Below, in pieces: positions 1 through 5,078 of a stretch of 24,732 nucleotides of DNA. Position numbers and translations under genes: made by a program. The notes beneath the pieces were generated by a model. The model did not search any database. It had not been told where the DNA came from and worked only from the letters and a program-made list of their open reading frames with translations. Source of the DNA: UBA1672 sp050633325 (GTDB lineage Bacteria > Pseudomonadota > Alphaproteobacteria > Micavibrionales > Micavibrionaceae); contig JBOEGH010000024.1 in the NCBI GenBank assembly GCA_050633325.1, positions 1 through 24,732 on the forward strand. Reading direction: 5' to 3'. How positions within the stretch are numbered: position 1 is the first letter of the stretch; each line of letters starts with the position of its first letter.

Positions 1-22
1 GGCAAGGTTTCATGAACGGGGC
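1..22. repeat. terminal overlap of a circular sequence
   Basis: The first 22 bases are identical to the last 22 (24711-24732). A short exact end-to-end duplication is what a de Bruijn assembler leaves when it closes a circle, so the true length would be about 24,710 bp. It is seen directly; circularity is inferred. The plus-strand gene run before the end (22431-24292) and after the start (62-1445) is consistent with continuity. Confidence 0.85.
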
Positions 23-32
23 TGTTCCCGTT
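15..32. other. hairpin across the circular join
   Basis: AACGGG (15-20) pairs with CCCGTT (27-32) around a 6-nt loop, about 30 bp ahead of the first gene. No T-run follows, so it is not a standard intrinsic terminator on the plus strand. It could be a leader hairpin of the operon starting at 62. Function is unknown. Confidence 0.35.
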
Positions 33-61
33 TGGTCACTTTAAAAAAAGGATTAGAAATC

Positions 62-415
62 ATGTCAGAGGCATTCACAGAAGAAGAAAAAAGAGGCGTA
101 TTTTTACGCGCTGTATGTAGCTATTCAGGATCAAAAGACAGATGGAAAAAACGCTCAGAAAACCCGATGAGCGATGAAGACTTACAAGAGGCTTTAAAAT
201 ATGAACTGGGTACATTTGGCGGCGGCGGTTGTCGAGATTCAATCAGTATCGCTCATCAAGGGTGCGGCCTTAAAATATGGGCGGATCGAGACTATGCGAA
301 TTTCTGTTTAGATGAGCCGTTCTTACAAGGGGCGCAGACTATCAAAATGGCGCGTCTGGTTTTTAACATCATTGATACGGCCAATCCTCAAACTGATTTG
401 TTTGGGGGTGCGTAA
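62..415 (+). CDS. hypothetical protein, first gene of a coupled trio
   Basis: This encodes 117 residues starting MSEAFTEEEK. I chose the ATG at 62, with an AGGA ribosome site about 9 nt upstream, over a TTG at 32 that has none. The protein is soluble, mixed alpha/beta in character and has no signal peptide or membrane helix. It has a Gly-rich turn (GTFGGGGCRDS) near the middle and three cysteines. I do not recognise the family. The stop overlaps the next start (TAATG, 1 nt), so it is translationally coupled to the J-domain gene at 415. That makes a shared role with the J-domain protein and the gene at 900 likely, but no function can be assigned. Confidence 0.75.
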   Translation: MSEAFTEEEKRGVFLRAVCSYSGSKDRWKKRSENPMSDEDLQEALKYELGTFGGGGCRDSISIAHQGCGLKIWADRDYANFCLDEPFLQGAQTIKMARLVFNIIDTANPQTDLFGGA

Positions 416-903
416 TGAATATCTATGATGCAGCCAAGATTTTAGGATTAACAGGAAACTTGAATCCTGAAGACACAAAAGCAGCTTATCGCGCAGCGTG
501 TAAAAAATATCATCCAGATATTAACCCCGTGGGCGAAGAGATGATGAAAATCATCAATCAAGCATATGACGCCTTGAAAGATTTTACAGGCGAAATGAAG
601 TCAGAGCAGACAGATTATGGTGACTTGCTCAATGATGCTTTAAATGCGATTTCCGGCCTCCCTGCCCTCGTGATTGAAATTTGCGGCTCTTGGGTATGGG
701 TGACAGGTGAAACGCGTGAGCATAAAGATGCGCTCAAAGAAGCGGGTTTCAAATGGGCAGCTAAAAAGAAAGCATGGTATTTCAGACCTGAAGAATTTTC
801 TAGCCGCTCAAAAGGCACAAAGAGCCTTGATGAGATACGCGAGAAATACGGATCAAAAAGACCGCATAGAGGAAACAACTTGCTAGCGCGGAGGTCAGCA
901 TGA
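415..903 (+). CDS. J-domain protein with C-terminal WVWV/AWYFRP domain
   Basis: The 162-residue protein has an N-terminal J domain (about residues 1-60) with the diagnostic HPD tripeptide in KKYHPDINP and the following helix IINQAYDALKD. J domains stimulate the ATPase of DnaK-type chaperones. The second half (about 85-130) is a compact domain with the pattern WVWVTGET, HKDALKEAGFKW and AWYFRPEE. I have seen this combined with J domains in phage and plasmid proteins; its role is unknown to me. It lacks the G/F-rich region and zinc finger of DnaJ. The start overlaps the previous stop by 1 nt, and the end overlaps the next start by 4 nt (ATGA), so all three genes should be co-translated. The J domain is secure; a plasmid-specific role such as chaperoning replication or transfer proteins is inference. 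Confidence 0.85.
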   Translation: MNIYDAAKILGLTGNLNPEDTKAAYRAACKKYHPDINPVGEEMMKIINQAYDALKDFTGEMKSEQTDYGDLLNDALNAISGLPALVIEICGSWVWVTGETREHKDALKEAGFKWAAKKKAWYFRPEEFSSRSKGTKSLDEIREKYGSKRPHRGNNLLARRSA

Positions 904-1445
904 CCCCGCAAGCAAAAGTAGAAGAGATTGCTCTTTATCTTGGCAAGCCGTGGAAATATTCACGGCTTGGTGAGCCATCGAAATGGCGCTTTGAAATCAT
1001 AGACGGATGCGGGCGCGGCTTATATTTTAGGCTCGAAAAAGAACGGTTCAAAATTGGTGGAATGTTCCCCCGAAAGAAGTGCATTGCATACCGTAACGAT
1101 TACAAAGAAATCAGTGTGAACTTGCACAGGTGTGCAAAAAGTATCACCGCCGATATAGCAAGAAGACTTTTGCCTGATTACCTCGAAGCGTATGATAATG
1201 CCCTACTCCGCTACAGTGAAGAACGCCAGAAAGCCGAGCATTTGAACTTGATTGCACACACGATTGCACAGGTTGCACAAGGGCGCATTTCAGATCACAG
1301 CCGTGCGCGTAAAACTGTTTACTTTGAAAATGGAACGGCTGAAATTTGGTCGAGCGGTGATATCAATTTAGAGCTGAATAGATTATCAATTACACAAGTG
1401 ATACGAATAGTATCATTATTGAAAGAAGAGAATATAGCCGTCTAA
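900..1445 (+). CDS. hypothetical protein, last gene of the J-domain operon
   Basis: The 181-residue protein is basic and mixed alpha/beta, and no domain is recognised. It starts on an ATGA overlap with the J-domain gene and ends at a bidirectional terminator. The N-terminal half is rich in aromatic and basic residues (GKPWKYSRLGEPSKWRF, MFPRKK); the C-terminal half is helical. An oddity at the DNA level is five exact TTGCACA/TGTGCAA heptamers inside the gene, including a perfect inverted pair at 1122-1137 and a trio at 1252-1279. The same heptamer is dense in the origin-proximal region downstream, so this gene may double as a binding region for a plasmid protein. Confidence 0.75.
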   Translation: MTPQAKVEEIALYLGKPWKYSRLGEPSKWRFEIIDGCGRGLYFRLEKERFKIGGMFPRKKCIAYRNDYKEISVNLHRCAKSITADIARRLLPDYLEAYDNALLRYSEERQKAEHLNLIAHTIAQVAQGRISDHSRARKTVYFENGTAEIWSSGDINLELNRLSITQVIRIVSLLKEENIAV

Positions 1446-1488
1446 AAATTTGGGGGCTTGCGCCCCCTACTCTACTGTAAATTTTTAG
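1442..1488. terminator. bidirectional terminator between convergent genes
   Basis: The inner stem is GGGGGC (1452-1457) / GCCCCC (1462-1467) with a 4-nt loop. An outer perfect 10-bp inverted repeat, CTAAAAATTT (1442-1451) / AAATTTTTAG (1479-1488), surrounds it. A/T tracts lie on both sides. It sits exactly between the stop at 1445 and the convergent stop at 1485, so it can serve both strands. Confidence 0.8.
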
Positions 1489-2165
1489 AATGATATTTTT
1501 ACGATGCCGGATTGTATTACCGTTGTCGCAATCACGCCCAGTAAAGCGATTAACGCTAAGCCTGCATAAATCTTATTTGCTTTGTTCAAATCCTTCTTTT
1601 CGGCTAACAGCAACTCTTTTTGTTTGGCTTCTTCTTCTGCCTTCTCTTTGGCTTCTTTTTCTTGGTTAGCTATCTTTTCTTCGAGTGCTTTAATTGATTT
1701 TTTCCAATCTTCGTTACCTTCATCGCCCTTTGTATAATGTTCGAGTAATAAGGTTGTCTTGTTTTGATTATCAAGAGCTTTTTGCAACGTGCTTTCTAAC
1801 TGCCCTATTCTTTCCTCCAGTTGCTCTCTTTCTCGCACACGTTCTTGTTTGTAATCATCGAAGTGATTCAAACGCTCTTTTAATACCTCAAGTTCTATTT
1901 CTGCTTTATTTGAGTTTGCACTTTTTTGCACACTCTTATCTTGCACAGGTTCACGTTCTTGCACATCGCCTTGTTCGTCCATAAATTTCTTTAAATTGAG
2001 GGCTACACGTTCTTCCCCATAAACTCTTTTCAATTCGGAGAGGTCAATCTTCTCTTCGCCATCTGAGTCCTGGGTAAGGCTAATACTTTTCTTTGGTATA
2101 TGATTGTAGAATGAACGCCTGGAAACACCTGCAACCTTGGCAGCATCTGTTTTGTTAAGTAACAT
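1485..2165 (-). CDS. HTH / coiled-coil / membrane-anchored plasmid protein (KfrA- or Exc1-like)
   Basis: The 226-residue protein has three parts. Residues 1-30 look like a MerR-type helix-turn-helix (NKTDAAKVAGVSRRSFYNHI). Residues about 75-195 are a long charged coiled coil rich in E, K and Q. Residues about 198-222 are a hydrophobic helix (AGLALIALLGVIATTVIQSG) close to the C-terminus. This layout recalls plasmid KfrA-like coiled-coil DNA-binding proteins and the 'entry exclusion protein 1' group of mobilizable plasmids; I cannot tell which. It is transcribed from a good promoter at 2218-2246 that holds a TGTGCA-type site in its spacer, so autoregulation is plausible. Three in-frame TTGCACA sites occur in its own coding sequence (1926-1965), encoding repeated Val-Gln pairs. 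A role as the binder of the TTGCACA field is inference. Confidence 0.8.
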   Translation of the reverse strand: MLLNKTDAAKVAGVSRRSFYNHIPKKSISLTQDSDGEEKIDLSELKRVYGEERVALNLKKFMDEQGDVQEREPVQDKSVQKSANSNKAEIELEVLKERLNHFDDYKQERVREREQLEERIGQLESTLQKALDNQNKTTLLLEHYTKGDEGNEDWKKSIKALEEKIANQEKEAKEKAEEEAKQKELLLAEKKDLNKANKIYAGLALIALLGVIATTVIQSGIVKISF

Positions 2166-2217
2166 TTATGAAATCCCTTCACATGTGCAAGTCACGTGCA
2201 GATACACACGCCTTCAC

Positions 2218-2246
2218 AGTATAATGCACAGGTTTTCGTAAATCAA
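2218..2246 (-). promoter_or_regulatory. promoter of the HTH/coiled-coil gene
   Basis: Reading the minus strand, a -35 TTGATT (2241-2246) is followed after 17 bp by a -10 TATACT (2218-2223), about 50 bp ahead of the ATG at 2165. A TGCACA site (2225-2230) lies in the spacer, where a bound protein would block polymerase. Confidence 0.65.
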
Positions 2247-2480
2247 TCGTGTAATATTTGCACGTGAAAGGGTGTGAACTTATGTGTATTTACACGCGCA
2301 TGCTGTGCATAATTGCATATGCAATTCACGCAAATTTACACACACAGTGTGTGCATTAATGTGTGCAATAATCGTATATGTAAGAATATAAAGAATAAAT
2401 ATCACAGCTATTACAGCAGCTTATATGTTTACACGGGACGTGTGTGCAATTGCGTAAATCTGTGTGTAAAAATCTTAAGC

Positions 2481-2508
2481 TTGTGGAAAAGTTGCACTGT
2501 GTTATAGT
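2481..2508 (+). promoter_or_regulatory. likely repC promoter
   Basis: TTGTGG (2481-2486) and TATAGT (2503-2508) are separated by 16 bp. Transcription would begin near 2515, giving a leader of about 260 nt before the repC ATG. A TGTGCACA site (2508-2515) and a TTGCAC site (2492-2497) overlap it, so it can be controlled by whatever binds the TTGCACA field. Confidence 0.5.
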
Positions 2509-2611
2509 GTGCACATACCGATTCTCTTCATGAGATTCGATTTTCTAGCGACATTTCGTCATTTTTATCAATTAAAGGAGAAGGAAAGCGTAGAATCTAA
2601 AAAACTCCAAT

Positions 2612-2668
2612 AAAAAAACCACTGCGCTAACAGTGGTTCTTTGAAAAGAGCGGTTGCTCTGAAATCCT
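2612..2668 (-). ncRNA. candidate antisense counter-transcribed RNA controlling repC
   Basis: On the minus strand a -10 TATGAT (2675-2680) has TTGCAT 17 bp upstream (2698-2703), or TTGACT at 22 bp. A transcript starting near 2668 would run about 57 nt to a textbook intrinsic terminator: stem CCACTG/CAGTGG (2619-2624 with 2631-2636, extendable by two A-T pairs), followed on the minus strand by seven U (2612-2618). A second small stem, AGAGC/GCTCT, lies near its 5' end. Position, strand, size and shape match the small antisense RNA of repABC plasmids, which lies just upstream of repC and represses it. No expression evidence is available; the call rests on the promoter-terminator pair and the context. 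Confidence 0.65.
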
Positions 2669-2686
2669 ATAAAGATCATACCGCTC
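2648..2686 (+). promoter_or_regulatory. repC leader hairpin facing the antisense RNA
   Basis: GAGCGGT (2648-2654) pairs perfectly with ACCGCTC (2680-2686). The left arm lies inside the region covered by the antisense RNA and the right arm outside it, so antisense pairing would break this stem. That fits a switch between an open leader and the attenuator hairpin at 2702-2733. Confidence 0.45.
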
Positions 2687-2701
2687 AGCCGAATCGGATG
2701 C

Positions 2702-2733
2702 AAGTCAAAAGTGACTTTTGCAAACCCTTTTTT
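2702..2733 (+). terminator. attenuator-like hairpin before repC
   Basis: Alternative stems AAGTCA/TGACTT (2702-2707 with 2712-2717) or CAAAAG/CTTTTG (2706-2711 with 2715-2720) are followed by a six-T run at 2728-2733, 44 bp before the repC ATG. In repABC plasmids, antisense RNA binding lets a terminator of this kind form and cuts off repC. The same logic is inferred here. Confidence 0.5.
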
Positions 2734-2738
2734 GCGTC

Positions 2739-2747
2739 TTATTCACA
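2739..2747 (+). other. DnaA-box-like sequence
   Basis: TTATTCACA fits the relaxed DnaA-box pattern TTWTNCACA and lies 30 bp before repC. Another match is at 2482-2490 on the minus strand (TTTTCCACA). Two matches flanking the repC leader support this region as origin-proximal, but single boxes are weak evidence. Confidence 0.4.
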
Positions 2748-2777
2748 TGGTTTTGAGGATCAGCTTTTTAAACAGAT

Positions 2778-4166
2778 ATGAGCAACACTTTATTAAATAT
2801 AGCAGAGCTAAAGCAGAGTAGGGGAGGGCGTATCAGCTCATCCTCTCATCGTAAATCTTATGAGCAAGTGGAAGATTTCACAGGTTTAGAAGATAACGTG
2901 AACCGTTATGATCTTCTTTTGCTTGTGAAGCGCATCGGCAAACAAGCCGGATTTACACCGCGCATGATTAACTTGCTTGATTACTATATGGCCTTCACAA
3001 GAGATTGTGACTGGGAGCAGGGGAGTTCACCGATTGTTTACCAAAGCATTTCAAAAACCGCCCTTGATATGGGCGTGTCAGAGCGTCAGGTACAACGCCT
3101 TGAACAATCATTGTTCAAAGTAGGGGCTTTGACCTGGCATGATAGCGGAAATCATAGACGATATGGCAATCGCGATGAATCCGGGCGCATTATGTATGCT
3201 TATGGCGTTGATCTTACGCCTCTGGCTTACCTGAAAGCTGAACTTGAAGAGAAGTTACAAGAAAAACGCCTTATGGACGCAGCCTGGATGGAAACCAAAC
3301 GTCAAATTTCATACTATAGAGGACAGATCAAAGCCGTTATGTGTGAAATGGAGCTGCTCTCATTGGACGGGCAGGGCGATTATACTGATATCATCACAGA
3401 GCTAGACAAGAAATATGCGCCGATCTCAATCCAGATCAGAACGCACTTGCCTTTAGAAAAGGTTCGCGCACTTTTGGCAAGCCATAAAGAGCTATACGCA
3501 CTGGCCGTGGACGCGTTAGAAGAGCATGATTCATCTGAAGTGGATAACTCATTGAATAAGAGTCAGGAAACACATCAAATGTCGCCCAAAAACGACTCTG
3601 ATGACGTTCACTATAACTCTACAATAAAAAAACAATCTAATAAATTAGATACAAACAGTATGGCTTCGCCCAGAAGCTTTCAAGAAGGCGGTAACGAACT
3701 TTACGAACATCAAAGGCAAACAACTGCGCAGGACGAAGCATCGAAAGAATCAGAGCAGGAGGATCAATTTTCAGAAGAAGAAAACCTGATCCTAGCAACA
3801 GGCTTACAGCACATCACTCTGAAACAAGCGCTCAATGCAGCAAGTGATCGTTTTCGGGCGCATATGCCAATGGAAGGGCGGCCAATGAATTGGAATGATT
3901 TTGTTGAGGCCGCATACCGAATGAAGGGTGATTTGATGATTGCCCAGAGTTCTTGGGCAAGAGCGTGTGCAACATTAGGCCGCCCGGGTGCAGCAATTTG
4001 TCTTTTGCTAACCGATCAGGCGCAGCATAGAGAGCACAAACCCGTTCAAAAGACAGGCGCTTACTTCAATGCCATGATTAACCGTGCGAAAGAGGGTGAG
4101 CTTCACTTACACAACTCCATATTTGGGATTTTAAAGCGCGAATATGGCGATATGGATGCAGCTTAA
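2778..4166 (+). CDS. repC: RepC-family plasmid replication initiator
   Basis: The 462-residue protein has the RepC layout. An N-terminal winged-helix initiator domain (about 45-200) carries the family signatures PRMINLLDYYMAF, a wing/recognition region SERQVQRLEQSLFKVGALTW, RRYGNRDESGRI and YGVDLTPLAYL. A hydrophilic linker follows (about 250-335). A C-terminal helical domain (about 340-455) includes GRPGAAICLLL and KTGAYFNAMINRAKEGEL, which match the RepC C-terminal pattern. RepC binds the origin of alphaproteobacterial plasmids and starts replication. Here it stands alone, without repA and repB. No good ribosome site precedes the ATG (the nearest GAGG is about 20 nt upstream), so translation may be weak or leader-controlled. 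The antisense RNA candidate and attenuator in the leader fit known repC control. Confidence 0.88.
   Translation: MSNTLLNIAELKQSRGGRISSSSHRKSYEQVEDFTGLEDNVNRYDLLLLVKRIGKQAGFTPRMINLLDYYMAFTRDCDWEQGSSPIVYQSISKTALDMGVSERQVQRLEQSLFKVGALTWHDSGNHRRYGNRDESGRIMYAYGVDLTPLAYLKAELEEKLQEKRLMDAAWMETKRQISYYRGQIKAVMCEMELLSLDGQGDYTDIITELDKKYAPISIQIRTHLPLEKVRALLASHKELYALAVDALEEHDSSEVDNSLNKSQETHQMSPKNDSDDVHYNSTIKKQSNKLDTNSMASPRSFQEGGNELYEHQRQTTAQDEASKESEQEDQFSEEENLILATGLQHITLKQALNAASDRFRAHMPMEGRPMNWNDFVEAAYRMKGDLMIAQSSWARACATLGRPGAAICLLLTDQAQHREHKPVQKTGAYFNAMINRAKEGELHLHNSIFGILKREYGDMDAA
3540..3665. other. AT-rich linker within repC, candidate oriV
   Basis: This part of repC codes for the hydrophilic linker and is much more AT-rich than the flanking coding sequence (for example the A-rich run near 3620-3650). 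In characterised repABC plasmids the origin lies inside repC in an AT-rich stretch. Placement here rests on that precedent and composition; no clear iterons are seen. Confidence 0.4.
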
Positions 4167-4168
4167 AC

Positions 4169-4202
4169 TTGACAAAAAATTACATTTGTAATACATTTGT
4201 AA
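4169..4202 (+). promoter_or_regulatory. promoter and operator of the dinJ-yafQ operon
   Basis: TTGACA (4169-4174), a 17-bp spacer and TACATT (4192-4197) form the promoter. Two abutting 11-bp direct repeats TACATTTGTAA (4181-4191 and 4192-4202) cover the spacer and -10; each has the inverted arms (T/A)TACA-TT-TGTAA. This is a classic site for autorepression by the antitoxin or the toxin-antitoxin complex. AAGGAG at 4206-4211 is the ribosome site for the antitoxin. Confidence 0.75.
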
Positions 4203-4219
4203 TGTAAGGAGATTTTATC

Positions 4220-4474
4220 ATGAGTACAGAACCAACGAGTTTAAGATTAGATTCTGATGCCAAAAAACAAGCTTACGCGATTTTTGAGCAAGTAGGGTTA
4301 AAACCAACACAGGCTATTAATTTGTTTTTGAAACAGGTTGCGCTACGTGGCGGTATTCCGTTTGATATCAAAGTGCCGAATGCTGATACTTTAGTCGCTA
4401 TGGACGAATTGGAAAACGGAAAAGGTGCGCGTTTTAAGTCTAAAGATGAACTCTTTGAGGACTTAGGCATCTAA
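4220..4474 (+). CDS. dinJ: DinJ/RelB-family antitoxin
   Basis: The 84-residue protein is the usual length for this family. A ribbon-helix-helix DNA-binding N-terminus (about 1-48) includes TSLRLDSDAKKQAYAIFEQ and the highly conserved block INLFLKQVALRGGIPF. The C-terminal tail (about 50-84) would wrap around and neutralise the toxin. It follows a promoter with tandem operator repeats, has a strong AAGGAG ribosome site, and its stop is one base before the toxin start. It should repress its own operon and keep the YafQ-like toxin inactive; loss of the plasmid would free the toxin. Family assignment is secure. Confidence 0.93.
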   Translation: MSTEPTSLRLDSDAKKQAYAIFEQVGLKPTQAINLFLKQVALRGGIPFDIKVPNADTLVAMDELENGKGARFKSKDELFEDLGI

Positions 4475-4475
4475 T

Positions 4476-4751
4476 ATGTATGAAATTGTACGCTCTACGA
4501 AGTTTAAACGTGATGTTAAACGCGCACAAAAACAGCAAAAAAAAATGGATAAATTAAGGACTGTTCTCAATCTCTTAATTGAAGGGCAGGACTTACCTGT
4601 GAAAAACAAAGATCATTTTTTATCCGGAAATTGGTCTGGTTACCGAGAGTGTCATATAGAACCAGATTGGTTGTTAATCTACCGTACAGATGAAAAAGAG
4701 AAGCTTTTAGAGCTGGTGCGTTTGGGCTCTCACTCGGATTTATTTTCTTAA
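4476..4751 (+). CDS. yafQ: YafQ-family mRNA interferase toxin
   Basis: The 91-residue protein is typical of the RelE/YafQ superfamily. YafQ cleaves mRNA on the ribosome. Residues matching the known YafQ active site are present: H47 (KDHFLSG), H60 (RECHIEPDW), D64, and H86 (RLGSHSDLF), with W65 beside D64. The basic N-terminal helix (KFKRDVKRAQKQQKK) is also typical. It lies 1 bp after the antitoxin, so it is co-expressed. All catalytic positions are intact, so it should be active. Its role here is most likely plasmid maintenance, which is notable because no partition genes are seen. Confidence 0.93.
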   Translation: MYEIVRSTKFKRDVKRAQKQQKKMDKLRTVLNLLIEGQDLPVKNKDHFLSGNWSGYRECHIEPDWLLIYRTDEKEKLLELVRLGSHSDLFS

Positions 4752-4827
4752 ACACAAATCATTGATTGCTTTTTGAGGCGTTGCTTTGTTTTATGAAGGA
4801 GGGCGCAGTCTTTTGAAGGGAAAAACC

Positions 4828-5067
4828 ATGCCAAACAATGATTTGAATGAAGAAAAATACATTGAAGAGCAGCTTGAAGCCTTAGATGGTGAACGCTCAG
4901 CCATTCAAGAGCAATATGACGCCGGTAATCTCTCTGAAAAGGACTATAAAGTGCTTTTAGCAAAGAACGAATATCTGGCCGCTCAGATAAAAGAACGTAA
5001 TCAAGAGAGCCAGGACAAAGACCGCGAGCACGTGCATGAGCGCAAGCGTGATCTGTTCAATGACTAG
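4828..5067 (+). CDS. small coiled-coil protein upstream of the coupling protein
   Basis: I chose the ATG at 4828, which has an AAGGG ribosome site 8 nt upstream; an upstream TTG at 4786 has none. The product is 79 residues, highly charged and predicted helical throughout, with a coiled-coil stretch (about 5-60) and a basic C-terminus (HVHERKRDLF). No family is recognised. It ends 11 bp before the VirD4/TraG-type coupling protein, so the two are likely co-transcribed. An accessory role in relaxosome-coupling protein contact is possible but is only inferred from position. Confidence 0.7.
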   Translation: MPNNDLNEEKYIEEQLEALDGERSAIQEQYDAGNLSEKDYKVLLAKNEYLAAQIKERNQESQDKDREHVHERKRDLFND

Positions 5068-5078
5068 AGGATAACTTA

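Larger units (their letters stand above)
1122..2449. repeat. field of TTGCACA heptamers
   Basis: Eleven exact TTGCACA/TGTGCAA sites occur at 1122, 1131, 1252, 1264, 1273, 1926, 1941, 1959, 2184, 2362 and 2443. In the other 23 kb I find only three (3966, 11817, 21898), which is about the chance number for a 7-mer. The pair 1122-1137 forms a perfect palindrome, TTGCACAGGTGTGCAA. Looser TGTGCA/TGCACA sites at 2225, 2304, 2350 and 2508 extend the field to the repC promoter. These are probably sites for a plasmid-encoded DNA-binding protein. Confidence 0.7.
2166..2515. other. AT-rich repeat-filled intergenic region, candidate control or origin region
   Basis: This stretch has no convincing gene. 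It is AT-rich and full of GTGT/ACAC motifs: TGTGCA/TGCACA sites at 2184, 2225, 2304, 2350, 2362, 2443 and 2508, plus several TTTACAC/GTGTAAA boxes (near 2290, 2336, 2428, 2464). A DnaA-like box TTTTCCACA lies on the minus strand at 2482-2490. It carries the promoter of the minus-strand HTH gene and the likely repC promoter. Such clustered repeats next to an initiator gene are typical of an origin or of a partition/autoregulation site. Which of these it is cannot be decided by eye. Confidence 0.6.

Noticed and set aside
2313..2507. 64-codon plus-strand frame in the control region
   Set aside because: It is rich in Cys, Tyr and Val from the GTGT/ACAC repeats, has no ribosome site and overlaps the repeat field and promoter. 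It is an artefact of composition.
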